Below, piece by piece: positions 18,415 to 27,644 of a stretch of DNA of 64,000 bases. A program made the translations under genes and the position numbers. The DNA is from Pseudonocardia sp. CNS-139 (lineage in GTDB: Bacteria > Actinomycetota > Actinomycetes > Mycobacteriales > Pseudonocardiaceae): contig MKJX01000044.1 in assembly GCA_001942415.1 (NCBI GenBank), forward strand, positions 7,552-71,551. The letters run 5' to 3'. The notes below the pieces were generated by a model. The model had not been told where the DNA came from. It was given only the letters and a program-made list of their open reading frames with translations, and did no database searches. Position 1 is the first letter of the stretch. Every line of letters begins with the position of its first letter.

Positions 18415-21400
18415 GGGCGGGCTCCGAGGTCACCAGCCGTAGAGACCCGCTCCACCACCGCTCGGGAGCGGCGGGTGGTGCGGCGGTAGCGTCGAGGAAG
18501 CGCCCGGGTCGCCGTCCACCGGGTAGCCCATCGCCACCGCCACGGCCTGCAGCTCGCGCCCGGAGCGCGGGAGCTGGTCGCCCGGCTTGCCGCGCACGAG
18601 CATCACGGCGTTGCGGGCGCGGGTGGCCATCGTCCAGCCCGCGGCCAGCTCGTCGGCGTCCTCGGCGCTGAGCAGCCCGGCCTCGTTCGCCTCGCGCAGC
18701 CCTTCGAGCGTGGACGTCGTGCGCAGCTCGGGCACGTCGCCGCCGTGCTGCAGCTGCAGGAGCTGCACCGTCCACTCGACGTCGGCGAGCCCGCCGAGCC
18801 CGAGCTTGGTGTGCGTGCTGCGGTCGGCGCCGCGCGGCAGCCGCTCGGCGTCGACGCGGGCCTTGATCCGCCGGATCTCGGTGACGGTCGCGGGGCTGAT
18901 GCCGTCGGCCGGGTAGCGGATCGGGTCGACCATGTGCAGGAACCGCACGCCCAGGTCGGGGTCCCCGGCCACCGCGCTCGCGCGCAGCAGCGCCTGCGCC
19001 TCCCACGGCTCCGACCAGCGCGCGTAGTAGCTGCGGTAGGACTCCAGCGTGCGCACGAGCGGCCCGGAACGGCCCTCGGGACGCAGGTCGGCGTCCACCA
19101 CGAGCGCCGGGTCCGGGCTGGGTGCGGCGAGGCGCCGGCGGACGGTCTCGGCCACGGTGGTCGCGTAGCGCACCGCGTCCTGGTCGGAGGCGCCGTTCAC
19201 GGGCTCGCAGACGAACAGCACGTCCGCGTCGCTGCCGTAGCCCAGCTCCGCACCGCCGAGCCGGCCCATCCCGATCACGGCGACGCGGGCGGGCGCGGGC
19301 CCGCCGTCGATCGCGCGCACGACCGAGTCGAGCGTCGCCTGCAGCACCGCCACCCACACGGCGCTGAGCGCCGCGCACACCTCGTCGACGGCGATCAGCC
19401 CGAGCAGGTCCGCCGACGCGACGCGCAGCAGCTCGTGGCGGCGCATCGACCGCGCGGTGGCGGCCGCGGCGTCCGGGTCGTGCTGGCGGGCGACGGTCGC
19501 GCGCAGCGACGTCGCGACGTCGACGGGGTCGCGGCGCAGCTCGTCGGCCTGCCCCGGCGCGGGCGCGGCGAGCAGCCGCAGCACCTCGGGTGCGCGCACG
19601 AGCAGGTCCGGGACCAGCGCGGACGTGCCGAGCAGCCGCATCAGCCGCTCGGCGACGAGCCCCTCGTCGCGCAGCAGCCGCAGGTACCACGGCGTGGTGG
19701 CGAGCGCCTCGGAGACGCGGCGGTAGGCGAGCAGCCCGTGGTCCGGGTCGGGGCTCGCGGCCAGCTCGCCGAGCAGCACCGGCAGGAGCGTCTGCTGGAT
19801 CGACGCGGCCCGCGTGACGCCGGACGTCAGCGCGCGCAGGTGCGCGAGCGCCCCCTCCGGCGACGCCCAGCCCAGCGCGCCCAGCCGGGCCACCGCGGCC
19901 TTCTCCGACAGCCGCGCCGAGTCCGGCGACAGCCGCGAGACGGCCGTGAGCAGCGGCCGGTAGAAGAGCTTCTCGTGCAGCCGGCGCACGCGGCGCGCGT
20001 TGTGCGCCCACTCGGCGGCCAGCACGCCGACGACGTCGCGCCGCCCGTCCGGACGCATCCGGGCCGCGCGGGCGAGCCAGCGCAGGGCCGCCGTCTCCTC
20101 GGGCGCGGGCAGCAGGTGCGTGCGGCGCATCCGCTGCAGCTGCAGCCGGTGTTCCAGCAGCCGCAGGAACCGGTAGGACGCGGCGAGGTTCGCGCCGTCC
20201 TCCCGTCCGACGTAGCCGTTCTCGGCGAGCGCGGCCAGCGCCTCCAACGTGGACGCGACCGGATCGCCTCGTCCGTGCGGCCGTGCACCAGCTGCAGCAG
20301 CTGCACCGCGAACTCGACGTCGCGCAGCCCGCCCGGCCCCAGCTTCAGCTCGCGGTCGGCGTGGTCGGGGCGGATGTGCTCCTCCACGCGCCGGCGCATG
20401 GCCTGGACGTCGGCCACGAAGTCGTCGCGCCCCGCCGCGCTCCACACCAGCGGCGCGACGGCCTCGGCGTAGGCGGCGCCCAGCTCCGGGTCGCCCGCGA
20501 CGGGCCGGGCCTTGAGCAGCGCCTGGAACTCCCACGTCTTGGCCCACCGCTTGTAGTACGACAGGTGGCTGTCGAGCGTGCGGACCAGCTCGCCCTGCCG
20601 CCCCTCCGGCCGCAGGTTGGCGTCCACCTGGAAACACGCCTCGCCCGCGATCCGCATCAGCCGGCTCGCCAGGCGCGCGGTCTGCGGGTCGGCCGGCTCG
20701 GCGACGAACACGACGTCGACGTCGCTGACGTAGTTCAGCTCCCGCCCGCCGCACTTGCCCATCGCGATCACGGCGAGCCGGCCCGCGTCCGGGGTCTCGG
20801 CGGCGGCGACGGCCAGCGCGGCCTGCAACGCGGCCGCCGCGAGGTCGGCGAGCTGCGCCGCGACCTCCTCCACCGGGAGCACGGGGAGCCCCGGCTCCCC
20901 CACCGCGGCGAGGTCCGCGGCGGCGAGCACCAGCACCTCGTCGCGGTACGCCGTGCGCAGCGCGTTGACGGCCGCGGCCGTCGTGAGCGTCGCCGCCGAC
21001 CCGTCCTGCGCACCGGCGGGCGGCCCGTCGGGGTCGGCGCCGACGGCGCGCAGCAGCGCCGCCCGCGCACCCTCCCCGGGCGGCGGCGCGGACGCGGTGA
21101 GGCGGCGCCAGCGGTCGGGGTGGGTGACGAGGTGGTCGGCCAGCGCCGTCGAGCTGCCGAGCAGGGCGAACAGCCGCCCGCGCAGCACCTCGTCGGACCG
21201 CAGCGCGGCGTCCAGCGCCGCACGGTCCGGCGCGGCGTGCATCAGCCGCTCGGCGGCCCGGAGGGCGAGGTCGGGGTCGGGACTGCGGGCCAGCGCCCAC
21301 ATGACGGCCTCGGCGCCACCGGCGGCTTGTCGCCGGCCCACCAGCCCAGATCGGTGGCGGTGGTCTCGGCCCACGGTTCCGTGAGGCCCAGCCTGGCGAG

Positions 21401-21421
21401 CGAGCTACCGGTGCGCGTCAC
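18411..21421 (-). CDS. glnE: Bifunctional glutamine synthetase adenylyltransferase/adenylyl-removing enzyme, frameshifted
   Basis: Two nucleotidyltransferase domains are present, each with its GxxCGG..LNYVSDVD-type site: LAVIAMGKCGGRELNYVSDV in the N-terminal half and VAVIGMGRLGGAELGYGSDA in the C-terminal half. Each is followed by a helical GlnE domain (KLGPGGLRDVEFAVQLLQLV; KLGLGGLADVEWTVQLLQLQ). It adds or removes AMP on glutamine synthetase according to nitrogen status. GTG 21421 gives the expected N-terminus (RTGSSLARLGLTEPWAETTA). Four single-base losses (near 21325, 20262, 18502 and 18487) are needed; the last two restore the expected YRRTTRRSRAVVERV end. Corrected length is about 1004 residues. 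A 6-4-6 palindrome (ATCCGG-AACG-CCGGAT, 21440-21455) lies just upstream. Confidence 0.95.
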
Positions 21422-21552
21422 GGCCTCCGATCCTGCCCTATCCGGAACGCCGGATCACCATCGTCTTGCCGTCATGTGACGATCACGTTCCCGATCCGCC
21501 ACCCATGGCCTGCATAACGAAGCGATAACGCAACGGTCGGCGAGACCCGCCC

Positions 21553-21624
21553 CGAACCGCATTATGGCTCCATAACGCAGTTTGGACGGTCTCAGACTGC
21601 GTTGTGGAGCCACAATGCGGTTCG
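21553..21624 (+). repeat. Palindromic repeat family A, copy 3 (extended stem)
   Basis: The 23-nt arms 21559-21581 and 21596-21618 pair except for two positions. Six more bases on each side (CGAACC / GGTTCG) extend the stem to 29 bp. It sits between the glnE 5' region and the DUF397 remnant. Confidence 0.85.
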
Positions 21625-21635
21625 GGGGTCGGGGC

Positions 21636-21709
21636 TCAGGGGGTGCGGTCGAACTCGCCTGCCTGGACGGCCTCCACAGCTGCTCTTCCGCCAGGCGAGC
21701 ATCCGTCAC
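21636..21709 (-). pseudogene. DUF397 remnant (about 24 codons, internally deleted)
   Basis: A GTG at 21709 overlaps the stop of the DUF5753 regulator (GTGA), exactly where the partner DUF397 gene normally begins. The fragment shows a DUF397-like start (TDARLA, then WRKSS in a neighbouring frame) running directly into a typical DUF397 end (VEAVQAGEFDRTP, stop at 21636-21638). The 74-nt length is not a multiple of three and roughly 40 central residues are absent, so this copy is broken even allowing for a sequencing indel. Confidence 0.5.
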
Positions 21710-22553
21710 CTTCTTCCGGATGACTGGGCGATCACCTGCTCGACCAGGGCGACGGAGTCGGCCGGGCTCAGAGCCGCCGAGCGGAGACGATCGAACACGA
21801 GCTTCGCCATGGCGACCTCCTCCTCCTTCTCCAGGTGGACGCGCCCATGGCATGTTCGACGTACGCTATGTCCGGCTCACCGAGCCCATCGAAGCTCAGC
21901 ACCGAGAACGCACCGCTCATCCCGGCATGTGCACCGAGCCCTGTGGGAAGCACCTGGAACGTCAGCGTGTCGAACGCGGCCGCCTCGATCAGCCGTTCCA
22001 GCTGGGCGCGCATGACCTCGGCCCCGCCGACCGGGCGGTACAGCACCGCCTCATCGAGGATCGCGACCAGCTCCAGCGGATCCTCGGTCGAGGTCAGCCG
22101 CTTCTGCCGGATCATCCGAACCACGACCTCGCGCTCCTTCTGCTCGGTGGTCCAGGGCCTCGCCGATCCGTCGAACAGCGCTCGTGCATAGTCGGCGGTC
22201 TGGAGCAGCCCGGGCACGTACATCACCGTGAAGTCCCGAACCAGCGTCGCCTCCGCCTCCAGGGGCACGTAGCCAAGCTCGCCCCGCAGCCCGAACCCTC
22301 GCCACCACCCCTTCTTCCCCGCCTCCCGCGTCATCTCGATGACCCGGTCCCACACGTCGGCGCCGTCGTAGAGGTCGAGCATGCTGCGCACGGCATGGAC
22401 GTCCACGCCCTGACGAGCGTTCTCGATCCGGCTGAGCTTGCTGGCCGACCAGTCCAGCGCCGGAGCCGCGACCTCGATCGTCAACCCGGCCCGTTCCCGG
22501 AGCGACCGGAGCTCGCGTGCGAGCTGCCGCCTCCGGACAGTCGAATCCCGCAC
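21706..22553 (-). CDS. XRE-family regulator with DUF5753 domain, frameshifted near the 3' end
   Basis: The N-terminal helix-turn-helix (RRRQLARELRSLRERAGLTI, ALDWSASKLSRIENARQGVD) is followed by the DUF5753 ligand domain (FTVMYVPGLLQTADYARALF, LERLIEAAAFDTLTFQVLPT, AGMSGAFSVLSFDG). Such regulators are abundant in Streptomyces and Pseudonocardiales and work with DUF397 partners (for example BldB/WhiJ-like systems). GTG 22553 (VRDSTVRRRQ) fits family N-termini; the frame stays open to 22619. One base is lost near 21828; correction restores the expected KEEEVAMAKLVFDRL end and a stop at 21706. About 282 residues. Confidence 0.85.
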
Positions 22554-22567
22554 GATCAGAGATCGTG
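22551..22567. promoter_or_regulatory. 7-3-7 palindrome, candidate operator of the DUF5753 regulator
   Basis: CACGATC-AGA-GATCGTG is a perfect inverted repeat overlapping the proposed GTG start of the regulator and lying 76 bases upstream of the divergent small gene. The position suits autoregulation plus control of that neighbour. No experimental motif is known for this protein. Confidence 0.45.
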
Positions 22568-22642
22568 TCAGGTGCAAGGTGGGAAGTGAAAGTTGCAGAT
22601 CATGCGGGGCGGATCCCACCGGCCATCCGGAACCTCCAGGTC

Positions 22643-22879
22643 ATGTCGACCAAGACACTCAAGGAAGAACACCGGGACCGGATCAGCGAGGCGGCGGCCG
22701 CGATCGCCGACTGGCCGGCGCTGTGGCGCGACCTGCTGAAGCTGCACGTCGCCGGGGCGGACGGGCGCTGCCGGGGCTGCCTCAGCGCCGTCCGGATGGC
22801 GCCGCGCTCGCCCTGCCACATCGCGGCCATGGCGAGCCATGCGGCCGTGATCTTCCAGGAACGGGCGCTCAGGAACTGA
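22643..22879 (+). CDS. Small hypothetical protein with CxxC and a third cysteine
   Basis: A 78-residue protein (ATG 22643; the frame is open further upstream to 22517). A helical N-terminal half (RDRISEAAAAIADWPALWRD) is followed by LLKLHVAGADGRCRGCLSAV and RMAPRSPCHIAAMASHA, giving a CxxC...C plus His pattern that could bind metal. Similar small proteins commonly accompany DUF5753/XRE regulators in actinomycetes. It is divergent from that regulator and overlaps the GNAT gene tail-to-tail by 11 bases. Function unknown. Confidence 0.6.
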   Translation: MSTKTLKEEHRDRISEAAAAIADWPALWRDLLKLHVAGADGRCRGCLSAVRMAPRSPCHIAAMASHAAVIFQERALRN

Positions 22880-23708
22880 AGTCCAGCTCGGCCGTGTCGT
22901 GCACCGGGCGGTAGCCGAGGCGCGGGTAGAGCCGGTTGGTGAGCGGGTTGGCGAGGTCGGTGAAGAGCACGACGTGCGCGGCGCCGGCGTCGAGCGCCCA
23001 GCGGGAGGCCGCCGCCGTCACCGCGGCCGCATAGCCGCGGCCGCGGTGCTCCGGCGGCGTGTAGACCGGGCCGATCCGGGACATGCCCGCCACCACCGGC
23101 CGCGCGGTCGCCTGCGCGACCGGGCGCCCGTCCACCTCCCACAGCAGCTCCGCCGTGCCCAGCCGCAGGCTGCTGAGCACGACCTCGCGGGCCTGGCCGA
23201 CGTCGACCGGCGCGCCGTCGGCCTCCTCGGCGAACGCCACCCGCCACGAGGCGAGGAGCCCGGCGTCCGCGGGCCCGGCACGGCGGGCCGAACCGGCGAC
23301 ACCGGCCGGCGGCACCAGCTCGCCGAGGGCGTAGAGGCGGCTCTGCATGCGGGTCCGGGCCCGGCCGCCCGTGCGCGCGAGGTAGGCGGCCGTGAACGCC
23401 GTGACCTCGGGCAACGTGCCACCGGCGCCGGGCAGCCACGGGTCGGCGGCGGCCAGCTCCGCCTCCACCGCCGCGGCGAGCCGGGGCGGCACGGCCGACA
23501 CGAGCGCCGGACGGCCCGGGCTGCGCAGCAGCGCCGCGGTGACCTCGCCGTGCTCGTGCACGGTGAGCAGCACGGCGGCCGGGTGCCCGTCGCGGCACAT
23601 CCCGTCGAGCGCGGTCAGCGCGATCGTGTGCCGCAGCGGGTCGGCCCGCAGCAGCGGCCCGGCCGCCGCCGCGTACGCCTCGGGTGTGCCGTGCCGGACG
23701 ATCTCCAC
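22869..23708 (-). CDS. GNAT family N-acetyltransferase
   Basis: GTG 23708 (VEIVRHGTPEAYAAAAG) is preferred; the open frame to 23768 runs into repeat family B. The C-terminal GNAT core is clear: VAQATARPVVAGMSRIGPVY, then the acetyl-CoA loop PEHRGRGYAAAVTAAASRWA, and LFTDLANPLTNRLYPRLGYR. The N-terminal 110 residues form a degenerate second GNAT-like half, as in two-domain GNATs. About 279 residues, no frameshift. Acceptor unknown. It lies in the accessory segment between glnE and glnA2. Confidence 0.85.
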   Translation of the reverse strand: MEIVRHGTPEAYAAAAGPLLRADPLRHTIALTALDGMCRDGHPAAVLLTVHEHGEVTAALLRSPGRPALVSAVPPRLAAAVEAELAAADPWLPGAGGTLPEVTAFTAAYLARTGGRARTRMQSRLYALGELVPPAGVAGSARRAGPADAGLLASWRVAFAEEADGAPVDVGQAREVVLSSLRLGTAELLWEVDGRPVAQATARPVVAGMSRIGPVYTPPEHRGRGYAAAVTAAASRWALDAGAAHVVLFTDLANPLTNRLYPRLGYRPVHDTAELDFSS

Positions 23709-23754
23709 GCCCGGGCAGCCTGCCGTACCACCCGCCCGCGGACGACCCGTTTCA

Positions 23755-23873
23755 CGACTCGCGCGCACTTTTCCCGCGACTCGCGCGCACTTTTCCGGCG
23801 ACTCGCGGGCGGGCCGCAGGCCCCTCCCCGCGAGTCGCTGGATTCGTGTGCGCGAGTCGCCGGATTCGTGCGC
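23755..23873 (-). repeat. Dispersed repeat family B, copy 2
   Basis: Reverse orientation of copy 1. In + strand order: two 22-nt units of CGACTCGCGCGCACTTTTCC + SG, a hairpin CGACTCGCGGG ... CCCGCGAGTCG with a GC-rich loop, and two ~22-nt units CGCGAGTCGCYGGATTCGTG. It ends directly against the glnA2 stop codon (23874) and lies upstream of the GNAT gene. Confidence 0.8.
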
Positions 23874-25216
23874 TCAGAGCACCGGGAGGTAGGTGGCCAG
23901 CTCGTAGGGGGTGACGTTGCGGCGGTAGGCGTCCCACTCGGAGCGCTTGTTGCGCAGGAAGAAGTCGAAGACGTGCTCGCCGAGGATCTCGGCGACCAGC
24001 TCCGAGTGCTCCATCGACGCGAGCGCCTCGTTGAGGTTCTGCGGGAGGGCCTCGTAGCCCATCGCGCGGCGCTCGGTCTCGGTGAGCGACCAGACGTCGT
24101 CCTCCGTGGCCGGCGGCAGCTCGTAGCCCTTCTGCACGCCGGTGAGCCCGGCGCCGAGGATCACCGCGAACGCGAGGTACGGGTTGCAGGCGCTGTCCAG
24201 CGTGCGGATCTCGACGCGGCGCGTGGACGACTTGCCCGGCGAGTACATCGGCACCCGGACCAGCGCGGACCGGTTCGCGTGCCCCCACGACACGGCCGTG
24301 GGCGCCTCGCCGCCGGTGATCAGGCGCTTGTAGGAGTTGACCCACTGGTTGGTGACCGCGCTCATCTCACGGGCGTGCCGCAGCACCCCGGCGACGAACG
24401 CCTTGCCCGTCTCCGACAGCTCGTACGGGTCGTTCGGGTCGTGGAACGCGTTGCGGTCGCCCTCGAAGAGCGAGAAGTGCGTGTGCATGGCCGAGCCGGG
24501 GTGCAGCGTGAACGGCTTGGGCATGAACGACGCCCGCACGCCCTGGGTGATCGCGACCTCCTTCACCACGTACCGGAAGGTCATGATGTTGTCGGCCATG
24601 GTCAGGGCGTCGGCGTAGCGCAGGTCGATCTCCTGCTGGCCGGGCCCGCCCTCGTGGTGGCTGAACTCCACGGAGATGCCCATGGACTCCAGCGTCTCGA
24701 TCACGTTGCGCCGGAAGTGCGGGGCGACGTCGTGGCTGGCCTGGTCGAAGTAGCCGCCGGAGTCGGCCGGCTCGGGCGTGGTGCCGTCGGAGGGCAGCCC
24801 GCGCAGCAGGTAGAACTCGATCTCGGGGTGGACGTAGCAGGTGAAGCCGGCCTCGCCGGCTTGGACAGGGCGCGGCGCAGCACGTGCCGCGGGTCGGCCC
24901 ACGAGGGCGAGCCGTCGGGCATCGCGATGTCGCAGAACATGCGCGCCGAGTAGTGCTCGCCCTGCGCCGTCTCCCAGGGCAGCACCTGGAACGTCGACGG
25001 GTCGGGGCGGGCGACCATGTCCGACTCGTAGACGCGGGCGAAGCCCTCGATCGCCGACCCGTCGAACCCGATGCCCTCCGCGAAAGCGCCCTCCAGCTCC
25101 GCCGGGGCGACCGCGACCGACTTCAGATAGCCGAGGACATCGGTGAACCAGAGGCGCACGAAGCGGATGTCGCGTTCCTCGAGGGTGCGGAGCACGAACT
25201 CCTGCTGGCGGTCCAT
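23874..25216 (-). CDS. glnA2: Glutamine synthetase type I, GlnA2-like, frameshifted
   Basis: ATG 25216 opens MDRQQEFVLRTLEERDIRFV, close to mycobacterial GlnA2. Type I GS landmarks are present: GFDGSAIEGFARVYESDM, the catalytic EIEFYLL and SHHEGGPGQQEIDLRYADAL, MPKPFTLHPGSAMHTHFSLF, and RRVEIRTLDSACNPYLAFAV. The C-terminal adenylylation loop is the GlnA2 type rather than the classical KNLYDLP-type site. It condenses glutamate and ammonia to glutamine. One base is missing near 24860; corrected length is about 447 residues, as in M. tuberculosis GlnA2. Its neighbourhood with glnE is conserved in mycobacteria, but here other genes separate them. Confidence 0.93.
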
Positions 25217-25240
25217 GGCCGCCGAGCGTAGGAACGCCGT

Positions 25241-25256
25241 GTTACAGGAGTGTTTC
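25241..25256 (-). promoter_or_regulatory. GlnR-like box upstream of glnA2
   Basis: On the coding strand GAAAC-N6-GTAAC, 25 bases before the start codon. This 11-nt-spaced pair matches the b1/a2 half-sites of the actinobacterial GlnR consensus (GTNAC-N6-GAAAC repeats). The outer half-sites are not recognisable, so it is a candidate only. Confidence 0.45.
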
Positions 25257-25300
25257 CTCCCTGCTCACGCCCGCGATCAGGTGCGAGATGCCGCACACGA

Positions 25301-25832
25301 TCACGCCTCAGGAGGACGAACAGCGCCACGTCGTGGAAGGCGCCGTCCTCCAGGTAGCGCTCGTGGAACGTGCCCTCCTGCCAGAAACCGAGCCTGCGCA
25401 GGAGCCGGATCGAACGGGCGTTGGCGGCGTCGGTGTGGGCCTCCACACGGTTGAGGTCCATCCGGTCGAACCCGAAGCCGAGTGCCAGCTCCATCGCCTC
25501 CGCCGCCAGCCCCTTCCCCCACAGCGAGCGCTTGAGGTCGTAGCCGATCGCGGCCCGGCGGTGCTGCACGTCCCAGTAGTTGTAGCCGAGCAGGCCGACC
25601 ACGGTGTCGTCGCCGGTAAGCGTGATCCCCCAGCGCCGCGCGCCCAGCTCGCGCTGCTCCCGCACCAGCCGCTCGACCAGCGCGCCGGCCTCGGCGAGCG
25701 TGCGCAGCGGCGGGTCGTGAAGCGCTGCTCCTCCGGGTCGGAGCGGAACACGAACAGGTCCGCGGCGTCGGCCGGACGGATCTCCCGCAGCCGCACGCGC
25801 GGCCCCTCCAGGACCGGTGGACCGGGGTGCAC
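25301..25832 (-). CDS. RimJ/RimL-type GNAT acetyltransferase, frameshifted
   Basis: GTG 25832 (VHPGPPVLEGPRVRLREIRP) starts a typical RimJ/RimL protein: GLLGYNYWDVQHRRAAIGYD, the acetyl-CoA loop LWGKGLAAEAMELALGFGFD, and RSIRLLRRLGFWQEGTFHER. It likely acetylates a protein N-terminus or a small amine; acceptor unknown. One base is lost near 25720. A second loss near 25310 would give the end VLLEA with a stop at 25301 and about 177 residues. Read literally, the frame runs on to 25123 and overlaps the glnA2 start, which is less likely. Its start overlaps the upstream hydrolase region closely. Confidence 0.8.
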
Positions 25833-25833
25833 G

Positions 25834-27407
25834 TCAGGCCGGACGGCAGACGGTGTCGGGCGGGGGCAGCGCCAGGTCGACGAGGTAGCGCGTCACCGCG
25901 TCGTCGACGCACGGCACCCCGCGCAGCGCGACCGTGTGCTGCTCCCCCTCGAACGTCAGCAGGCTGCCGCCCAGCGCCCGCGCGAGGTCGACGCCGGCCT
26001 GGTACGGGGTGGCCGGGTCGCCCGTGGTCGAGATGACGAGCGTGGGCGGCAGGCCGCTCACCTGCGGGACGTGCGGGCTGCTCGTCGGCGGCACCGGCCA
26101 GAACGCGCACATGTCCAGGGCGTCGACCACGCCGCGGCCGTCGTCGCGGAACGGGGCGGCCTCGTTGGCCCGGCGGATCAGCTCGGCCTGCTCGGCGCGG
26201 TCGGTGATGCGCTGCTCGTCGACGCAGCTGATCGCGTTGAACGCCTCGATCCCGTCGCCGTAGTGCCCGTCGGGCCCGCGGTTGTAGTAGAGGTCGGCCA
26301 GCGTGAGCAGCACCGTCCCGTCCCCGGACGCGACCCCGGACAGGCCCAGCGACAGGTACGGCCAGAAGTCCGAGAGGTAGAGCGCCTGGATCGTGCCGGT
26401 CACGGCGTCGGTGTACGAGAGCTGCCGGGCGCCGCGGTCGGCCGGCAGCGGGGCGTCGATCAGCGGCCGGGTCAGCGCCTGGAAACGGCTCGTCGCGAGC
26501 GCGGGGTCGGTGCCCAGCGGGCAGTTCTGCTGCTGCGCGCACGCCGTCGCGTACGCCTCGAACGCCTGCTGGAAGCCGGCGTTCTGGTCCACGGTGCGGT
26601 CGATCGTGGTCTGCGTCGGGTCGAGCGCCCCGTCCAGCACGAGCGCCGCACGTTCTGCGGGAACTCCTCCGCGTACGCCGAGCCGATGCGCGTGCCGTAC
26701 GAGTAGCCGACGTAGTTGAGCCGGTCGTCGCCGAGCACGGCGCGCAGGATGTCGAGGTCGCGCACGACGTCGCGGGTGCCGACGTTGGCGAGCACCTCCG
26801 GCCCGCCCGAACGCGCGGCGCACCGCTCCGCGTACTGCCGGTTCTCCGCCTCCGTCTGGTCCACGCCGGCCGGGGACGGGTCGACGTCCAGGTCGGCGCG
26901 TTCGGCCTCCCACTCCGGGTCGTTCAGGCAGTCGAGGCGGGGCGTGCTGGACCCGACCCCGCGCGGGTCGAACCCGACGAGGTCGAACCGCTGCCCGATC
27001 GGGGACTCCGCGAGGTCAGGCGCCTGCGCCGCGACGCTCTCGGTGCCGGAGGCACCCGGTCCGCCGAAGTTGAACAGCAGCGACCCGATGCGGTCCCCGG
27101 TCGCGCGCTGGCGCAGCACGCCGATCTGCGCGGTCTCGCCGTCCGGGTCGGCGTAGTCGAGCGGGACCTCCAGCCGGAAGCAGTCGAACGTCGCGCGGGC
27201 GAACTGCTGGCGCAGCTGGTCGCTCGTGGCGAAGTCCTGGCACGGCCCCCACGCCGGCTGCTGCGCGTAGAACCGGCTCAGGGCCGGCGGCGGCGCGGGC
27301 GGCGGGGCGGGCGCCGGCGCCGGTGCGGGCTGCGCGCACGAGGCGAGGAGGAGCACCGCGGCGACCAGCGCCGCGGCGAGGGCGGATGTCCTCGGTCCGG
27401 GGGGCAC
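25834..27407 (-). CDS. Alpha/beta-hydrolase, TAP-like (CaeA-type) lipoprotein, frameshifted
   Basis: GTG 27407 is chosen because a lipoprotein signal follows at once (ALAAALVAAVLLLASC, lipobox LASC); a TTG at 27416 is an alternative. The hydrolase core shows the oxyanion region LLFNFGGPGASGTESVA, the nucleophile elbow YVGYSYGTRIGSAYAEEFP, and a C-terminal TAP-like domain (LVISTTGDPATPYQAGVDLA, EGEQHTVALRGVPCVDDAVT) with Asp and His. The mycobacterial homologues next to glnA2 and panB (Rv2223c/Rv2224c, CaeA) are cell-envelope esterases or peptidases. One base is lost near 26657; corrected length is about 524 residues. Confidence 0.88.
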
Positions 27408-27580
27408 GGCCGCCAATATGCCAGCGGCGCGGGCGTCGCCGGGCGAAGCGGGCCGACGCGCCGAGCCGCGACGACCGACCGCGCGCGACGGCCGCCGTCA
27501 CCCCGGCTCCGGCACCACCCCGGGCAGCCGGGTGTGAACCTCGTCCCACGCGCACGTTTCCGGTTCGTGCCGGTGCGACC

Positions 27581-27593
27581 CTGACCAGGTCAG
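27581..27593. promoter_or_regulatory. 6-1-6 palindrome upstream of panB
   Basis: CTGACC-A-GGTCAG lies 52 bases before the panB ATG and 174 bases from the divergent hydrolase start. It could be an operator for either gene; no regulator is implied by the sequence. Confidence 0.3.
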
Positions 27594-27644
27594 CAGCCTG
27601 ACGACCCGGGGACCCGCCAGGGCCTCGAGGGAGGACGGACATCG

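Noticed and set aside
21553..21624. Repeat A as an insertion sequence end
   Set aside because: No transposase or target-site duplication is visible around any of the four copies.
23755..23873. Repeat B as a CRISPR array
   Set aside because: The units are 22 nt with no unique spacers, and no cas genes are present.
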